DNA of 64,000 nucleotides from Trema orientale (Eukaryota; Streptophyta; Magnoliopsida; Rosales; Cannabaceae): the NCBI GenBank assembly GCA_002914845.1, contig JXTC01000283.1, forward strand, positions 277,097 through 341,096, given 5' to 3'. A program made the translations under genes and the position numbers. The notes beneath the pieces were generated by a model. That model worked only from the letters and a program-made list of their open reading frames with translations. It did not search any database and was not told where the DNA came from. Numbering within the stretch: the stretch's first letter is position 1; each line of letters begins with the position of its first letter. Positions 54,438 through 64,000 of this stretch are shown piece after piece.

Positions 54438-57400
54438 GTAATACAGTCCTTCATTGTGTGAGATAATCTGTAGGTAATGTTGTAATTCATCAGCTAAAAA
54501 AACAGATTAAATATTTGATAACAGTTCACATTTTACGTAAGTTTTGTTTGTCCTGTTGTCTTTTGCCACTGCTTTCGGAGAACAGCAGCATAGAATTCTT
54601 TCATAAGATCGATATCATCTTTTTGTGTCAGTGTTATTTAAGTTATTCATAAAGGAATTGAACATTGTCAAAACACAGTATATACTGTCCCATTGCGTCC
54701 ATCTTTGTATTATGTTTAGACCTTGATGAAGGGACCAACTTGGTTCATGTTAATGTACTTAATGATCTGCTTTTGATCACTTTTGGCATCAACTGTGGGT
54801 TCCCAGGAGGGATAAGCTGGCGTACATTCTCTATAGTTACAGAGCACCATATACCATTGTTTCCTCTGTATGCACCATTTTTCCATTCAGTTGCCTTGAG
54901 AAAGTGCAAAAGCAGCCAAGGCTTGTATTTGATGCTGTTTTCTCTCGTCTTTTCCCCTACTTTTCTTTTGGTTAGCTTCAGGGTGGAACAGACGAAAGTG
55001 ATAATGTGCCTTTTGTGTTTCCTGCCTTATCTTGTGTTTCATGCCTTCCTACCAAAAATTGTAGGGTTCAACAGGACTTGATATAAAAATAGAGAAATAA
55101 ATAGATAGATAAATAATGTGCTTGTTGTGTCTATTCTGACAAGCTGCAATATTACATCAAGTTTTCTAGTCATTATACAGTTTGCAGTTTTAGATCACCT
55201 CTGAGATAACCCTTGATTTTTCTCTCCCTAAAGGAAAAACGCCTTAAGATTTATCCTATGATTCCCCTTGGCTACTAGTTATGGGCTCTTCTTAGTCTCC
55301 ACATAAACATGCCTTACCAATTTATTTATCGGGTGTTATGCAAGTACACATATATTATAAAGGTGAGATCGTAGTCGAAGATGGTATATATATATATGGG
55401 CACTAATCCAGTTTTTTTTTTTTTTTTTTAACTTATACATAGGTATCATTTTGACTAATGCAAATTTATCATGCATATTTTTTTATATTAAAAAGTAAGA
55501 AGAAAAAAAACATTAATGATGTACGTCTTTTTATGCATCTTATTATAGTTTTTGGATCACCATTAAATAATAATTTAACAGTTTTAAAAAAAATATCATC
55601 TAACAGTTTTAAAAAAAATATCTATATATAAGTAAAAAAAGAAAAAACACTTACTAGATTGGTAACTTTTATATATATATATATATATGGAGGACATATA
55701 TGAGAAGAGATTGGCAACGAGACTGACGCCAGATGGAGAGAGAAGTAGAGTAGGCATTTGCTACTTTCAAGATTGTTCTAAGTGGAAAACTATCCTCAAA
55801 ATTGAGAGGGTTAAAAAATTAAATGAGTTGACAAGTGCACAATGAGGTTTTTTTTTTTTTTTTTTCTCACATAAAGCATGTAGACCGTCAATAATAATTT
55901 AACTGTTGAGTAAAAGGTCTCACATACCATAGCCTCATCCAAAGACAATACTGGAAAAACTTGGGTGAAAGTTCAAATTTTGAATCTTATCAATATGGGA
56001 TCTATAACGTCAAGCCCTTACAAGATAATAGAGAAAAAAAGAATGGAAAGAAGCAGCAAAAAATCTCGAGCATATAGAGCATTTGCTGTTTTTGCTTGTT
56101 TCCCCAAGGGGGGAATAATGGTGTATATGCTATGAATTTCTGATTCTAGCAATCAGATACATATGGAAATTGGGATTAGAATCCATAGGATTGACATATA
56201 GCCAAAAACTCGCTGCATAAAATCTAAAAGAGAGCGACAAGTAATAGTTTTGTCGTTCCCACTTGCCCTGTACGGACTCCAACTCAAAACATAAAAACCA
56301 GAACTCCCCTTTTCACTACCACTCCCAGTAAAAAATAATTAAAACAGATTGGAAAATGGACAACGAAAATAAAATAAACGAAAGGGAATTAAGGAAGAAA
56401 GAAATAGATTGTTTATCATATTGTCTTAAACGGAAAAAAGTATATTATAAGACCGCCGTGCTTACTAAGTCCTGAATTTTGCAACCAAATCGTTAATCTT
56501 TAATTGACCCAAAGCATGAAAGAAAGAGCATGTGGTTCTTGGTAATCAACAAGAGAAACGGCCATTGTCAGTGCTAACAACAATATTTCTCATTCCTTTC
56601 TCGACAAGACCAAGCAACCATTTTAACAAACAAAATCAGTTTGTTTTACCATCCTGTCTTAATTCTTTTTGTTATTATTTTTAAAATTTTCAAAGCTATT
56701 CATTATCGTCATCATAACCAATTTTTTTACGGGTATCTGCTTCAACCGAAATACCATTCAGCCAACATTAGTGTTTGCCGTTGGGAGAACTCAACTGAAC
56801 AAGAAATGGAGTCACCTAGATGAATCCAAGAGACGCATAAACATGGTTGTTGATGCTTCACGTTTTAATTGAAACAAACGTACTTCCCTCATGATTTTCT
56901 CCCCTGTATCTCCCAATTATAGTATTTAATTAAATTAAGGTTTATTATATTTAATGAAACGAATAGCAAAATTTGGGTATCGGTAGAAGAAACAAAGCTT
57001 GGTGCAAGCAAAGAATAAGAGTAATTACCCTGGGTACAAAATTTCCAAACCATGAACCTGAATAGTGCATCAAGCAAATCCACAGGACCTACTCTTGATA
57101 TATATCCCTAGTCTCTGGGTGCTGGCCCTGTTAAGGCATAGCTCACCAATGCAGTGCAGTTGCAGAGCCTCAATTGGCAGTCATGTGCTTCTAACTTAAT
57201 AGCAACAAAGGCTGTTGTCAAAGCCTTCAAAGGCATCTAAAGAAGCATGAACTACCTCACAGTGAATCATAGAGACTTGGGGATGAAATGAATTGGTGAA
57301 TTTACATCTATATTTAAAGCCATCATAATGCTTTCAACTCCTACTTCTAAAGGTGACTCATATAGTGACACCAAAACTGTGCTACCTTGACTACTAAGCT

Positions 57401-57445
57401 AAGTATTCAATAAGGCAGTTTTCAAGCACCAAGATGCAATAACCT
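54438..57445. other. XXT5 3' region and intergenic DNA
   Basis: The first few hundred bases are probably XXT5 3' UTR. A MITE at 55398-55666 has its own entry. No other gene is supported; open frames such as 54665-55081 have no recognisable content. Confidence 0.45.
55398..55666. mobile_element. MITE, family B, copy 2
   Basis: Same family as 26416-26657 but in opposite orientation: ggcactaatccag on the left, actagattggtaac on the right, shared inner phrases catagg-tatca, cattaatga(t/c)g and acgtctttttatgca. It lies within an (AT)n context on both sides. Confidence 0.78.
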
Positions 57446-58558
57446 TCAATTGGGAACTTTTGAAGCCAGAAATCTGTGGCGGGCTATCAGTAATTCATTC
57501 ATCTGAGCAATTTGGTGCAGTAGTTTATTAATTTTCTGCAAATGACCAATGTAATGTTCAGTAAAAGGGCATCATAGCAGAAGAAAGATCGTACTAAAGT
57601 GACCACAGTAACAAAAGCCATGAACTTCAGCTTATGAAAATACCAAGAAGGAATAAAACATCAGTGAAATTGTCAAAGCCAAGCACCAATATATTCATTC
57701 AATGCAACCCTTTATTCCACTTGAGAATAAGATTAGTCAGTTTAAAAAAATTAGAGCAACCCATTGAAGCCTTTAATATCAAAAAAGAGAACCCCACAAA
57801 ATTATTAAGGCAAATGTTTAATATAAACCACAATAAGAAGAGGACATACAATGGTGATTGCCTTTTGGGTCAAATTCAACTATTATCTCCTCTAAGGGGC
57901 ATTTCAACAAACACCTAGAACTCAATCCAACACGAGCAATATATTAAAGCAATAAGTAGAAAGCAGAAATGCTAACCTCATCTTTCTCCTTGATAATCAA
58001 CCTCAAGCTCTCCTGACGCCGCCGGAGCCGAGCCCGCATGAACAACGACCAGAGCATCACCACCACCGCCGCGATTCCGGCACCGGATGTAAACGACCAA
58101 GCTTTCCATCTAAAGGCGCCATTGCCCCCAAACGCGGAAGAAGCAAAACGTCGAAGCTTTGAACGTAATACCTCGAATCCAAATGCCACCCACCAGTTCT
58201 CCTCGGCGGATATTTTGAGCCGGGAATCAGACGCCAGAGGCGATTCCGGGTCAGACGCATCTGAATCGGACGGCGAGAATGACGATGAAGAAGACAAAGA
58301 TGAAGACAAAGACGAAGACGAAGAAGGAGAAAACGACAAGGACGGTGGTGCTGGTGGTGTTTGTGGAAAAGGGTCTTGTTGTTCTTCCTTAGAGAGTAGA
58401 TTTTCGTGGTTGATTGGAGGGAAGACGGAGAAGTCGTTGTTGGGGAGAGAGTCTCGGATGAGCACCATAGTCGATTCTCTGAGATGGGCTTTGGGGAAAT
58501 TCCAGGGCTCGATCTGTTCGATGTCGTTTGGGCCCTGCGGAATGTCGTCCACCACCAT
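57446..58558 (-). CDS. Small single-pass membrane protein, plant-specific
   Basis: Two exons on the minus strand, 58558-57977 and 57535-57446, GT-AG and in frame, giving 223 aa. The start chosen is MVVDDIPQGPNDIEQ; an upstream Met in the same frame would add a (TTC)n-encoded Phe run and looks like 5' UTR. Features in order: acidic N-terminus, a Pro/Ser-rich low-complexity region (about 65-110, including a long Ser run), a conserved-looking block (ENWWVAFGFEVLRSKLRRFASSAFG), a membrane segment (about 157-173, SGAGIAAVVVMLWSLF), then a basic, coiled-coil-like tail (RRRQESLRLIIKEKDEKINKLLHQIAQMNELL). The function is unknown to me. The second exon was predicted from the tail pattern and then found with a proper acceptor site. 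Confidence 0.85.
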
Positions 58559-59006
58559 TTCTGGACAACTCGTATAACCAACTACTAGAAAGAAGAAGAA
58601 GAAGAATTCTGAAGAAGAAGGTGCTTCAACTTCACAAAGTTCTGATTTTGAGAGAGGCGATTCATTAAGCGAAGACCTCACATAAGAAGAAAATATTAAT
58701 TTGACTGTTCACGAAATTTTGTTACTTGGGCTCTCTCTATCTCATTTTATCATTTCTTTCGGTCAGGTGAAAGATTTTTGTTGTCGTTTTTCATGGTAAA
58801 TGATTGACGGTTCCAAGGAAATAACTTTCTTTTTTCTTTTTTCAAAAATGCTATAAACCACCCTAACATGTCAAAAGATCATACACAGTGTCAATTATAA
58901 TTGTGTAGTAGTACCAATTTAATCCCACCGTAATATTTATACATCTCATATTGGGCACCTAATGTATAATGCTTGCATATTTAATAAAAATTTGTAGTAT
59001 AGTAGT
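58559..59006. other. Upstream region of the membrane-protein gene
   Basis: AT-rich DNA between the gene and the retrozyme-like element. It should contain the promoter of the minus-strand gene. Confidence 0.5.
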
Positions 59007-59104
59007 TGTCACAGGGGTCACGCCCTCTACGTGAACACGCCCCGTGCGGCACCCGACACCTCGATCCAGCCTGCTCACTGGCAACACGCATATAGACAAT
59101 ATCG

Positions 59105-59161
59105 ACTGGTTTCGCCCTATCTTGGGCTCATCAGGGGGAGCGGCTCTAGCTCCCGACCAGT
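59105..59161 (-). ncRNA. Type III hammerhead ribozyme, 3' LTR copy
   Basis: Reading the minus strand from 59161: ACTGG (stem III) then TC completing the GTC cleavage triplet; stem I GGGAGC / GCTCCC closed by a 7-nt loop; CTGATGA; stem II GCCC / GGGC with loop AAGATA; GAAA; CCAGT closing stem III (5 bp). All core nucleotides are present. One extra C lies between stem I and CTGATGA. Cleavage is predicted between 59155 and 59154. Confidence 0.85.
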
Positions 59162-59540
59162 TTGTGCAGGGGTGGCCTATCCCCATACAAATTATCCCAT
59201 AAATCTCCCGCACGCATCTCCGGAGTCTTCCCGCTTAGTCAATAATGCCAACGCGTAGTTTGTCCCACCTATCACTTTGTAGGAGGTTACAAACTCTCCC
59301 CCACCGAAAAACCAAGGACGTCCTCATGCATGAAACCATCACGCTGAAATACTCTACCCTGCCTGCCCTTTCACTTGGTGCGCACACTCATGTGCAGGGG
59401 AATGCACCAATGCTGGTGCTTGGCGTATATGCAGTCTCCACACCGCAACATTTCGTTATGGCCTCAGTAGGGTTTGATTGCCTTTTCGGTGATCTCCTCC
59501 CATGGACCACGACAGAGTGCCACCGCACATCCGCCACTTT

Positions 59541-59553
59541 GGCTTTGGTACCA
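59541..59553 (-). other. Primer-binding site of the retrozyme
   Basis: TGGTACCAAAGCC begins 2 bases after the CA end of the 5' LTR and matches the initiator tRNA-Met complementary site at 11 of 13 positions. Confidence 0.75.
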
Positions 59554-59653
59554 TTTGTCACAGGGGTCACGCCCTCTACGTGAACACGCCCAGTGTGGCG
59601 CCTGGCACCCCGGGCCAGCCTGCTCACCGACAACACGCATATAGGCAACATCG

Positions 59654-59709
59654 ACTGGTTTCGCCCTGCCTTGGGCTCATCAGGGGAACGGCTCCAGCTT
59701 TCGACCAGT
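59654..59709 (-). ncRNA. Type III hammerhead ribozyme, 5' LTR copy
   Basis: Same layout: ACTGGTC, stem I, CTGATGA, stem II GCCC / GGGC with loop AAGGCA, GAAA, CCAGT. Stem I (GAAAGC / GTTCCC) has two mismatches and one G-U pair compared with the other copy, so this ribozyme may be weaker or dead. Cleavage is predicted between 59703 and 59702. Confidence 0.8.
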
Positions 59710-59835
59710 TTGTGCAGGAGTGGCCTAATCCCATATAGATTATCCTATAAATCTCTCGCACGCACTTCCGGAATCTTCCCGCCCAGTCAATAATGCCAAT
59801 TTGTCCCGCCTATCACTTTGTCGGGGGTTGCAATA

Positions 59836-60003
59836 GTATACTACTGAATAGAAGTTATAGAACTATACATTTCAAAAAAAGAAGAAAAAAAAGAAGAAGT
59901 TATAGAACTATAGTATTAAAAATGTAGTATACTATTGAATAGAAGTTATAGAACTTTATTATAATAAAAAAAAAAAAAAAAAGAAGAAGTTATAGAACTA
60001 TAG
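59836..60003. repeat. 91-bp tandem duplication next to the retrozyme
   Basis: Units begin gtatacta(c/t)tgaatagaag at 59836 and 59927; both include gaagttatagaacta and an A-rich run with aagaagaagttatagaacta. Confidence 0.8.
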
Positions 60004-60167
60004 AATTTATGCTTTTCCTTCGACTTTTTTTTTAAAATAACATGTACCCATGACTTTTTTTGAAAAGATTTACTCAAAAAAACTATTTTTGAAAAAAAAA
60101 AAAAGGAGGGAGACACGTCATCTCTACAACGAAAGTTTGTTGTCGTTTCTTATGTAGACTTGTTCAA

Positions 60168-60535
60168 GGTTAAATTGCAAAAAAATATGCCTAAATTTGA
60201 ATGTTTTGCAATTTTAACCTAAAGTTTAGATTTTGGAAAACAATACCTTCAGATAAGAATTTGTGAAAATTAATATCTTGTATTGATTTTTTGAATTATT
60301 TTAACCATAAAAGACAACAATACCCTTTAAATTAAGAGATTAATAAGGACTAATCTATTTTTTATGGAGGATATTATTGTCTTTTCATTATTAAAATTAA
60401 TAAAAACAAAAGTTAGTTTAGTGTATTAACTTTCATAAATTCTTAATGTCAAGATACTATTTTACGAATCTAAACTTGAGGTTAAAATTGCAGAAGACCC
60501 AGATTTCATGGTTTTTTTTTTTGCAATTAACCCTC
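60168..60535. mobile_element. MITE, family A, copy 2
   Basis: Related to 434-796: it opens gttaaattgcaaaaaaatatgcc and closes ttttgcaattaaccct, with shared inner phrases (gaaaattaat, ggaggatattattgtctttt, aaattcttaat). Confidence 0.72.
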
Positions 60536-62470
60536 TTTAAATACATAAAATTGTTATACTTTCAAGAATAATGTTAGGTCTCTCAACTACTTTACTAAAC
60601 TTTTAATACCAATAACATGTGAATTGTCACTATTTAATTAGTGAATGATATTAAATATATTTGTGATAATTTTTAATATACTAATTGAATATTGATGACT
60701 CACTTATCATATATGTGTTGGTACAAAAATTTTGGTGAACTAGTTAGAATACTAGTATTACGCTATTTTTAGGTCTAGGTTAATTACACTTCATTCCAAG
60801 TTGAAGATTCTTCAAGTTATCGTCTAACTCACTGCAACATATAAGTTTGTGTATATAGTATCTCATTGTTCAATTTAAAAATGATCACATATTGATAGGT
60901 ATTAATTTTACAATTATATGATAGTATTTTCTATGCTACTTTATTGGTTTTTATATCAGTCTAAGACTAATTGTGTTGTTTTTGTGTTTCTAGATATTTT
61001 AGAGGTTAAATGATAAAAATGAGCTGAAACGGGACTTAAATGAGCAAAAATGATGAAGTTGGATTAAAGCTGAAGAAGTGTGCAGAACAGGTGCCTGGCA
61101 TCACGGCGCTGGCCTTCTGTGCTGAAACGCCCGTGGATGATTTCAGAGAAAAATAAAAAGGATCCGAGACTATGGGCCGCTGCACTAGCATTCATGAGCC
61201 GTAGCACTTTGTTTTTGTATGTCTAGATTTGGAGGTTAAATGATGAAAATGAGCTGAAACATGCCTAAAATGAGTAAAAACGATGAAGTTGGATTGATGC
61301 TGAAGAGGTGTGTAGAACAGAGACCTAACACCGCGGCACTGGCCTTCGTGCGCCGCGACACCTGTGGATGATTTCAGGAAAAAAAAAAAAGAATCTAAGA
61401 CTATAGACTACTGCACTAGCATTCATGAGCCATATTGCTAGAGACCGTTTTTGCACTGACTTTCATTATTTTGACGACCCACAACTCTTTATTCGCACGG
61501 GACTAACCTAGACACCTCCAGACATATTCTTATAAATAGGAGCCTTTAAATTAGATGGGAGTTAGTTGTTGACATCTAGGAGCCACAAAACACATTAAAA
61601 CCTAGAGAGAGAGAGAGAGAATGAGAGCTTAGAGTCACTACACCATTCATCATTCATTCTTCCCTATTTTTCCTTTAGTTTTCATTTGTTTTTTTAAATT
61701 CTAGCATGATAGTGTTACTCTTTATTCTTGTATACATGTTAAGATAGGCCCTAGAGTTAGTTTACGGTAATTTCAAAACCCTATATCATTGTTATTTAGT
61801 TTTTTAGATTCTATATATCTATCAATTATTTATTTTAAAGCTATTTATGTTCTTCCATATGAAACTGTTCTTATCTTTTATTTGAGATGGCCACTTAGAT
61901 GATTGGTAATGATATATATTGCTAGGGTTTGAATAGGCGTTCGTTATATTTGAATCTATATGTAGTAAAACTATAGTTGATATGCTCATTTCGAAGTGTT
62001 AGCAATAGTGAATAACATAACCTAAGTTAGGAATCTATATTTATGTAATGATTACCTAGATCAATCAATTTTTCTTAACTTAAAGCTTCTATTAGGTAAT
62101 TCTAGAGTATTTACTTAGATTATTTAATAGGAAGAGGTTGTCTATGGCATTTGTCTAGACAGCATACAATCTAAGGAAAAAGCAAAATAATTGCGTGTTT
62201 GTAGAGTATTTGCAATTGATAGTTTTAGTGAATAATTGAATATAGAATTATGGAGTTAAATTGACATGATTGTTTAATGGTAGCAAATTAACCTTGACAT
62301 ATTTATTTTATTTTGTTTGCATTATATTTATTTTCTTATTTTTTTTTCAATCCCCCTTCACCTTAGGATTATTAGTAATTTAGTTAGTTAGACTAATTTC
62401 TCGTAGGATTGACCCCTACTTGTCACTTCACTAGGTAATTATTAAGATTGTCTTAGGCTTTGCTAGATAG
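60536..62470. other. Retrotransposon-derived noncoding DNA (probable)
   Basis: It contains a 233-bp tandem duplication (separate entry), a tataaatagg promoter-like word at about 61531, a (GA)n tract near 61607 and gattgacccctacttgtcac, phrases common in LTR/leader regions of plant gypsy elements. No LTR pair or coding frame could be defined. Confidence 0.35.
60979..61435. repeat. 233-bp tandem duplication
   Basis: Units start at 60979 and 61212 (tttttgt-tctagat). They share gaggttaaatgat(a/g)aaaatgagc, gatgaagttggatt, gtggatgatttcag and actgcactagcattcatgagcc. Divergence is moderate. Confidence 0.85.
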
Positions 62471-62952
62471 AGATAGAAAGGAAAATTAGTTTGGTGGTTT
62501 AATGGCACACCACATGTCATCTTTGTTTTTGAATCTTATTGTTTGCTTTTGAAAAAGACAAGTAGTCATTTGTATGCAAGGTTTGATTGATGCAAGAGGA
62601 GCAAAGACCAAATATATGGTGTCCAAGAAGAGCGAAGTGCATAAATAATGTTGTTCATGCACCAACGTCTTTCATCTTCAAGTTGAGCATGCAAGAGCAA
62701 AAGTTGCAAAACTCGTCCCAGTAAGATAAAAAGCATCTGAACAACATTTACGAAAAGTCCACTTGTGAAAAAGATCGACGCGACAACCCTCACTATCCAT
62801 GACCACAAATAACCAAGCACAACAGTACTAAAAAGCTCAAGGAAAGTAATCTGCACTCAATCCACAACAATATGTGAAGCTAACAACTAAAGCTAATCAG
62901 AAAGATCAATCACTAAGAATCGGTAGACAACTAGTGCCTAGTCCTTGAGATA

Positions 62953-63110
62953 AATCCTTATATATCAATGCACAATTGACAGCTAGTGCTATTAGTAAGT
63001 GCAATGCTAAGTAACACAATGACAAATAAACAATCCTTATATATCAATGCACAACTAACAACTTGTGCTATTAGTAAGTGCAATGCTAAGTAACACAATG
63101 ACAAATAAAC
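62953..63110. repeat. 79-bp minisatellite (two units)
   Basis: Two tandem units (62953 and 63032) share aatccttatatatcaatgca and gtgctattagtaagtgcaat followed by gctaagtaacacaatgac. The same unit borders both sides of the N gap at 63669-63878. Confidence 0.88.
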
Positions 63111-63202
63111 TAACTATTAGCTAATTTGGATTGCAGTCTTATATAGTTTTAGTTTAAGTCTGTCTATTTCCCTTTTGCCAATAGACGACAACTCATTTAG
63201 TT

Positions 63203-63387
63203 TTTTTTTCTTTTTTAGTAATAAAAAGGGCGGATGAGATCCCGGTGGTAGATTACTTCCCAGAGCCACCCCAATTCAATTGGGCTCCCAAGGATGACGT
63301 GAGGGCTCGAACTCTTGACTTCACTCTCCCTAAATAAGAGAAGACCTTAAGGTAAAGCGCCTTGCCACTTCGACCACCCTTAGGAGT
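63203..63387 (-). mobile_element. tRNA-derived SINE, family 2, copy 2
   Basis: On the minus strand, box A is ggtggtcgaagtggcaagg and box B gagttcgagccctc, with a 3' end catccgccctttttattact and a poly-A tail. It is flanked by a perfect 13-bp duplication, aactcatttagtt (63190-63202 and 63388-63400). Confidence 0.92.
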
Positions 63388-63668
63388 AACTCATTTAGTT
63401 ATATTTGAAGAGGTTGTTTTGCGATATAGTTTGACCAGTTTTATCTTTTATCTGTTATTATTGAGTATATCAAACTGCATATGCGCAGTAGTTTAAATGG
63501 ATCGATAAAGACAGCATCAATTTGCACTTACATTTGCAATACGGGTGGCTTGCTGTATAATTGAAGCTAACAACTAATGCTAATTAGAAAGATTAATCAC
63601 TAAGAATCAGTAGACAACTAGTGCCTAGTCCTTGAGATAAATCCTTATATATCAATGCGCAACTGACA

Positions 63669-63878
63669 NNNNNNNNNNNNNNNNNNNNNNNNNNNNNNNN
63701 NNNNNNNNNNNNNNNNNNNNNNNNNNNNNNNNNNNNNNNNNNNNNNNNNNNNNNNNNNNNNNNNNNNNNNNNNNNNNNNNNNNNNNNNNNNNNNNNNNNN
63801 NNNNNNNNNNNNNNNNNNNNNNNNNNNNNNNNNNNNNNNNNNNNNNNNNNNNNNNNNNNNNNNNNNNNNNNNNNNNNN
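63669..63878. other. Assembly gap (210 N) inside the minisatellite
   Basis: The left side ends atatcaatgcgcaactgaca and the right side begins atatcaatgcgcaactgaca, so the gap sits between repeat units. Confidence 0.99.
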
Positions 63879-64000
63879 ATATCAATGCGCAACTGACAGC
63901 TAGTGCTATTAGTAAGTGCAATGCTAAGTAACACGATGACAAATAAACTAGCTATTAGCTAATTTGGATTGCAGACCTATATAGTTTTAGTTTAAGTCTG

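Larger units (their letters stand above)
59007..59832 (-). mobile_element. Retrozyme: small LTR element with hammerhead ribozymes
   Basis: An 826-bp element on the minus strand. Two direct repeats, 59007-59291 (285 bp) and 59556-59832 (277 bp), begin TG and end CA in element orientation. Just inside the 5' LTR is TGGTACCAAAGCC (59553-59541), an 11 of 13 match to the tRNA-Met primer-binding site TGGTATCAGAGCC. Just before the 3' LTR is the purine tract GGTGGGGGAGAG (59305-59294). Each LTR contains a hammerhead-ribozyme core. The interior is only 264 bp and has no convincing protein. Flanking 5-mers gtagt and atagt agree at 4 of 5. Size, LTRs, primer site, purine tract and ribozymes together fit plant retrozymes, which depend on Ty3/gypsy proteins in trans. 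It lies 450 bp upstream of the gene at 57446-58558. Confidence 0.87.
62877..63565. repeat. ~690-bp repeat unit, first copy
   Basis: The sequence from ctaacaacta(a)agctaatcag at about 62877 recurs from about 63566 to the end of the window. The second copy is interrupted by the 210-N gap at 63669-63878 and runs off the window end. Confidence 0.75.

Noticed and set aside
54665..55081. 138-codon frame downstream of XXT5
   Set aside because: Hydrophobic, unrecognised translation in what is probably 3' UTR or spacer.
59245..59583. 112-codon frame crossing the retrozyme interior
   Set aside because: It spans LTR and interior with no domain, and retrozymes are non-coding.
59007..59832. Cassandra-type TRIM (LTR with 5S rRNA)
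   Set aside because: No 5S rRNA-like box sequences were found in the LTRs; the hammerhead cores fit a retrozyme instead.
1..64000. CRISPR arrays, bacterial operons or toxin systems
   Set aside because: The direct repeats seen are two-unit duplications without regular spacers, and the genes are clearly plant nuclear genes.

Overview
This is nuclear DNA from a eudicot plant. Genes have GT-AG introns, intergenic DNA is AT-rich and full of small transposons, and the proteins are plant-specific families (PPR proteins, TOC1, NEN exonuclease, xyloglucan xylosyltransferase). I cannot name the species. There are assembly gaps at 29419-29512, 48046-48056 and 63669-63878, plus a single N at 18954.

Layout: ten protein-coding genes are supported. 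On the minus strand at the left are a NEP1-interacting-protein-like RING-H2 ligase (2404-4504) and two intronless PPR genes (8312-9721, 10393-12375). On the plus strand follow a PLS/E-class PPR (15982-17631), a NEN-type DEDDh exonuclease (19490-22750), the clock gene TOC1/PRR1 (29824-35049), a VTI1-type v-SNARE (40845-42818), a further PPR gene (48572-50071) and XXT5 (53058-54437). A two-exon gene for a small membrane protein (57446-58558) lies on the minus strand. The splice structures were worked out by hand; every join keeps the reading frame. From memory, the gene set matches two Arabidopsis segments interleaved (At1g74380-74410 and At5g61370-61400), as expected for an ancestral block that was duplicated and then fractionated in Arabidopsis. 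The genes do not form one pathway.

Mobile DNA fills the rest: four hAT-like non-autonomous elements, a Helitron, two tRNA-derived SINE families with target-site duplications, several MITE families, pogo/Emigrant-like elements, a Ty3/gypsy remnant, a LINE-type RNase H remnant and a large inverted repeat near 6.6-7.6 kb.

The most striking item is at 59007-59832 on the minus strand. It is an 826-bp element with two ~280-bp LTRs, a tRNA-Met-like primer-binding site and a polypurine tract. Each LTR carries a hammerhead-ribozyme core (CTGATGAG, stem-loop, CGAAAC, GTC cleavage triplet). This is the architecture of a retrozyme, predicted to give a ~548-nt circular RNA. Other points of interest are an Asp at the phospho-acceptor position of the TOC1 pseudo-receiver, an Evening Element upstream of TOC1, and a 408-bp duplication meeting at a single N.
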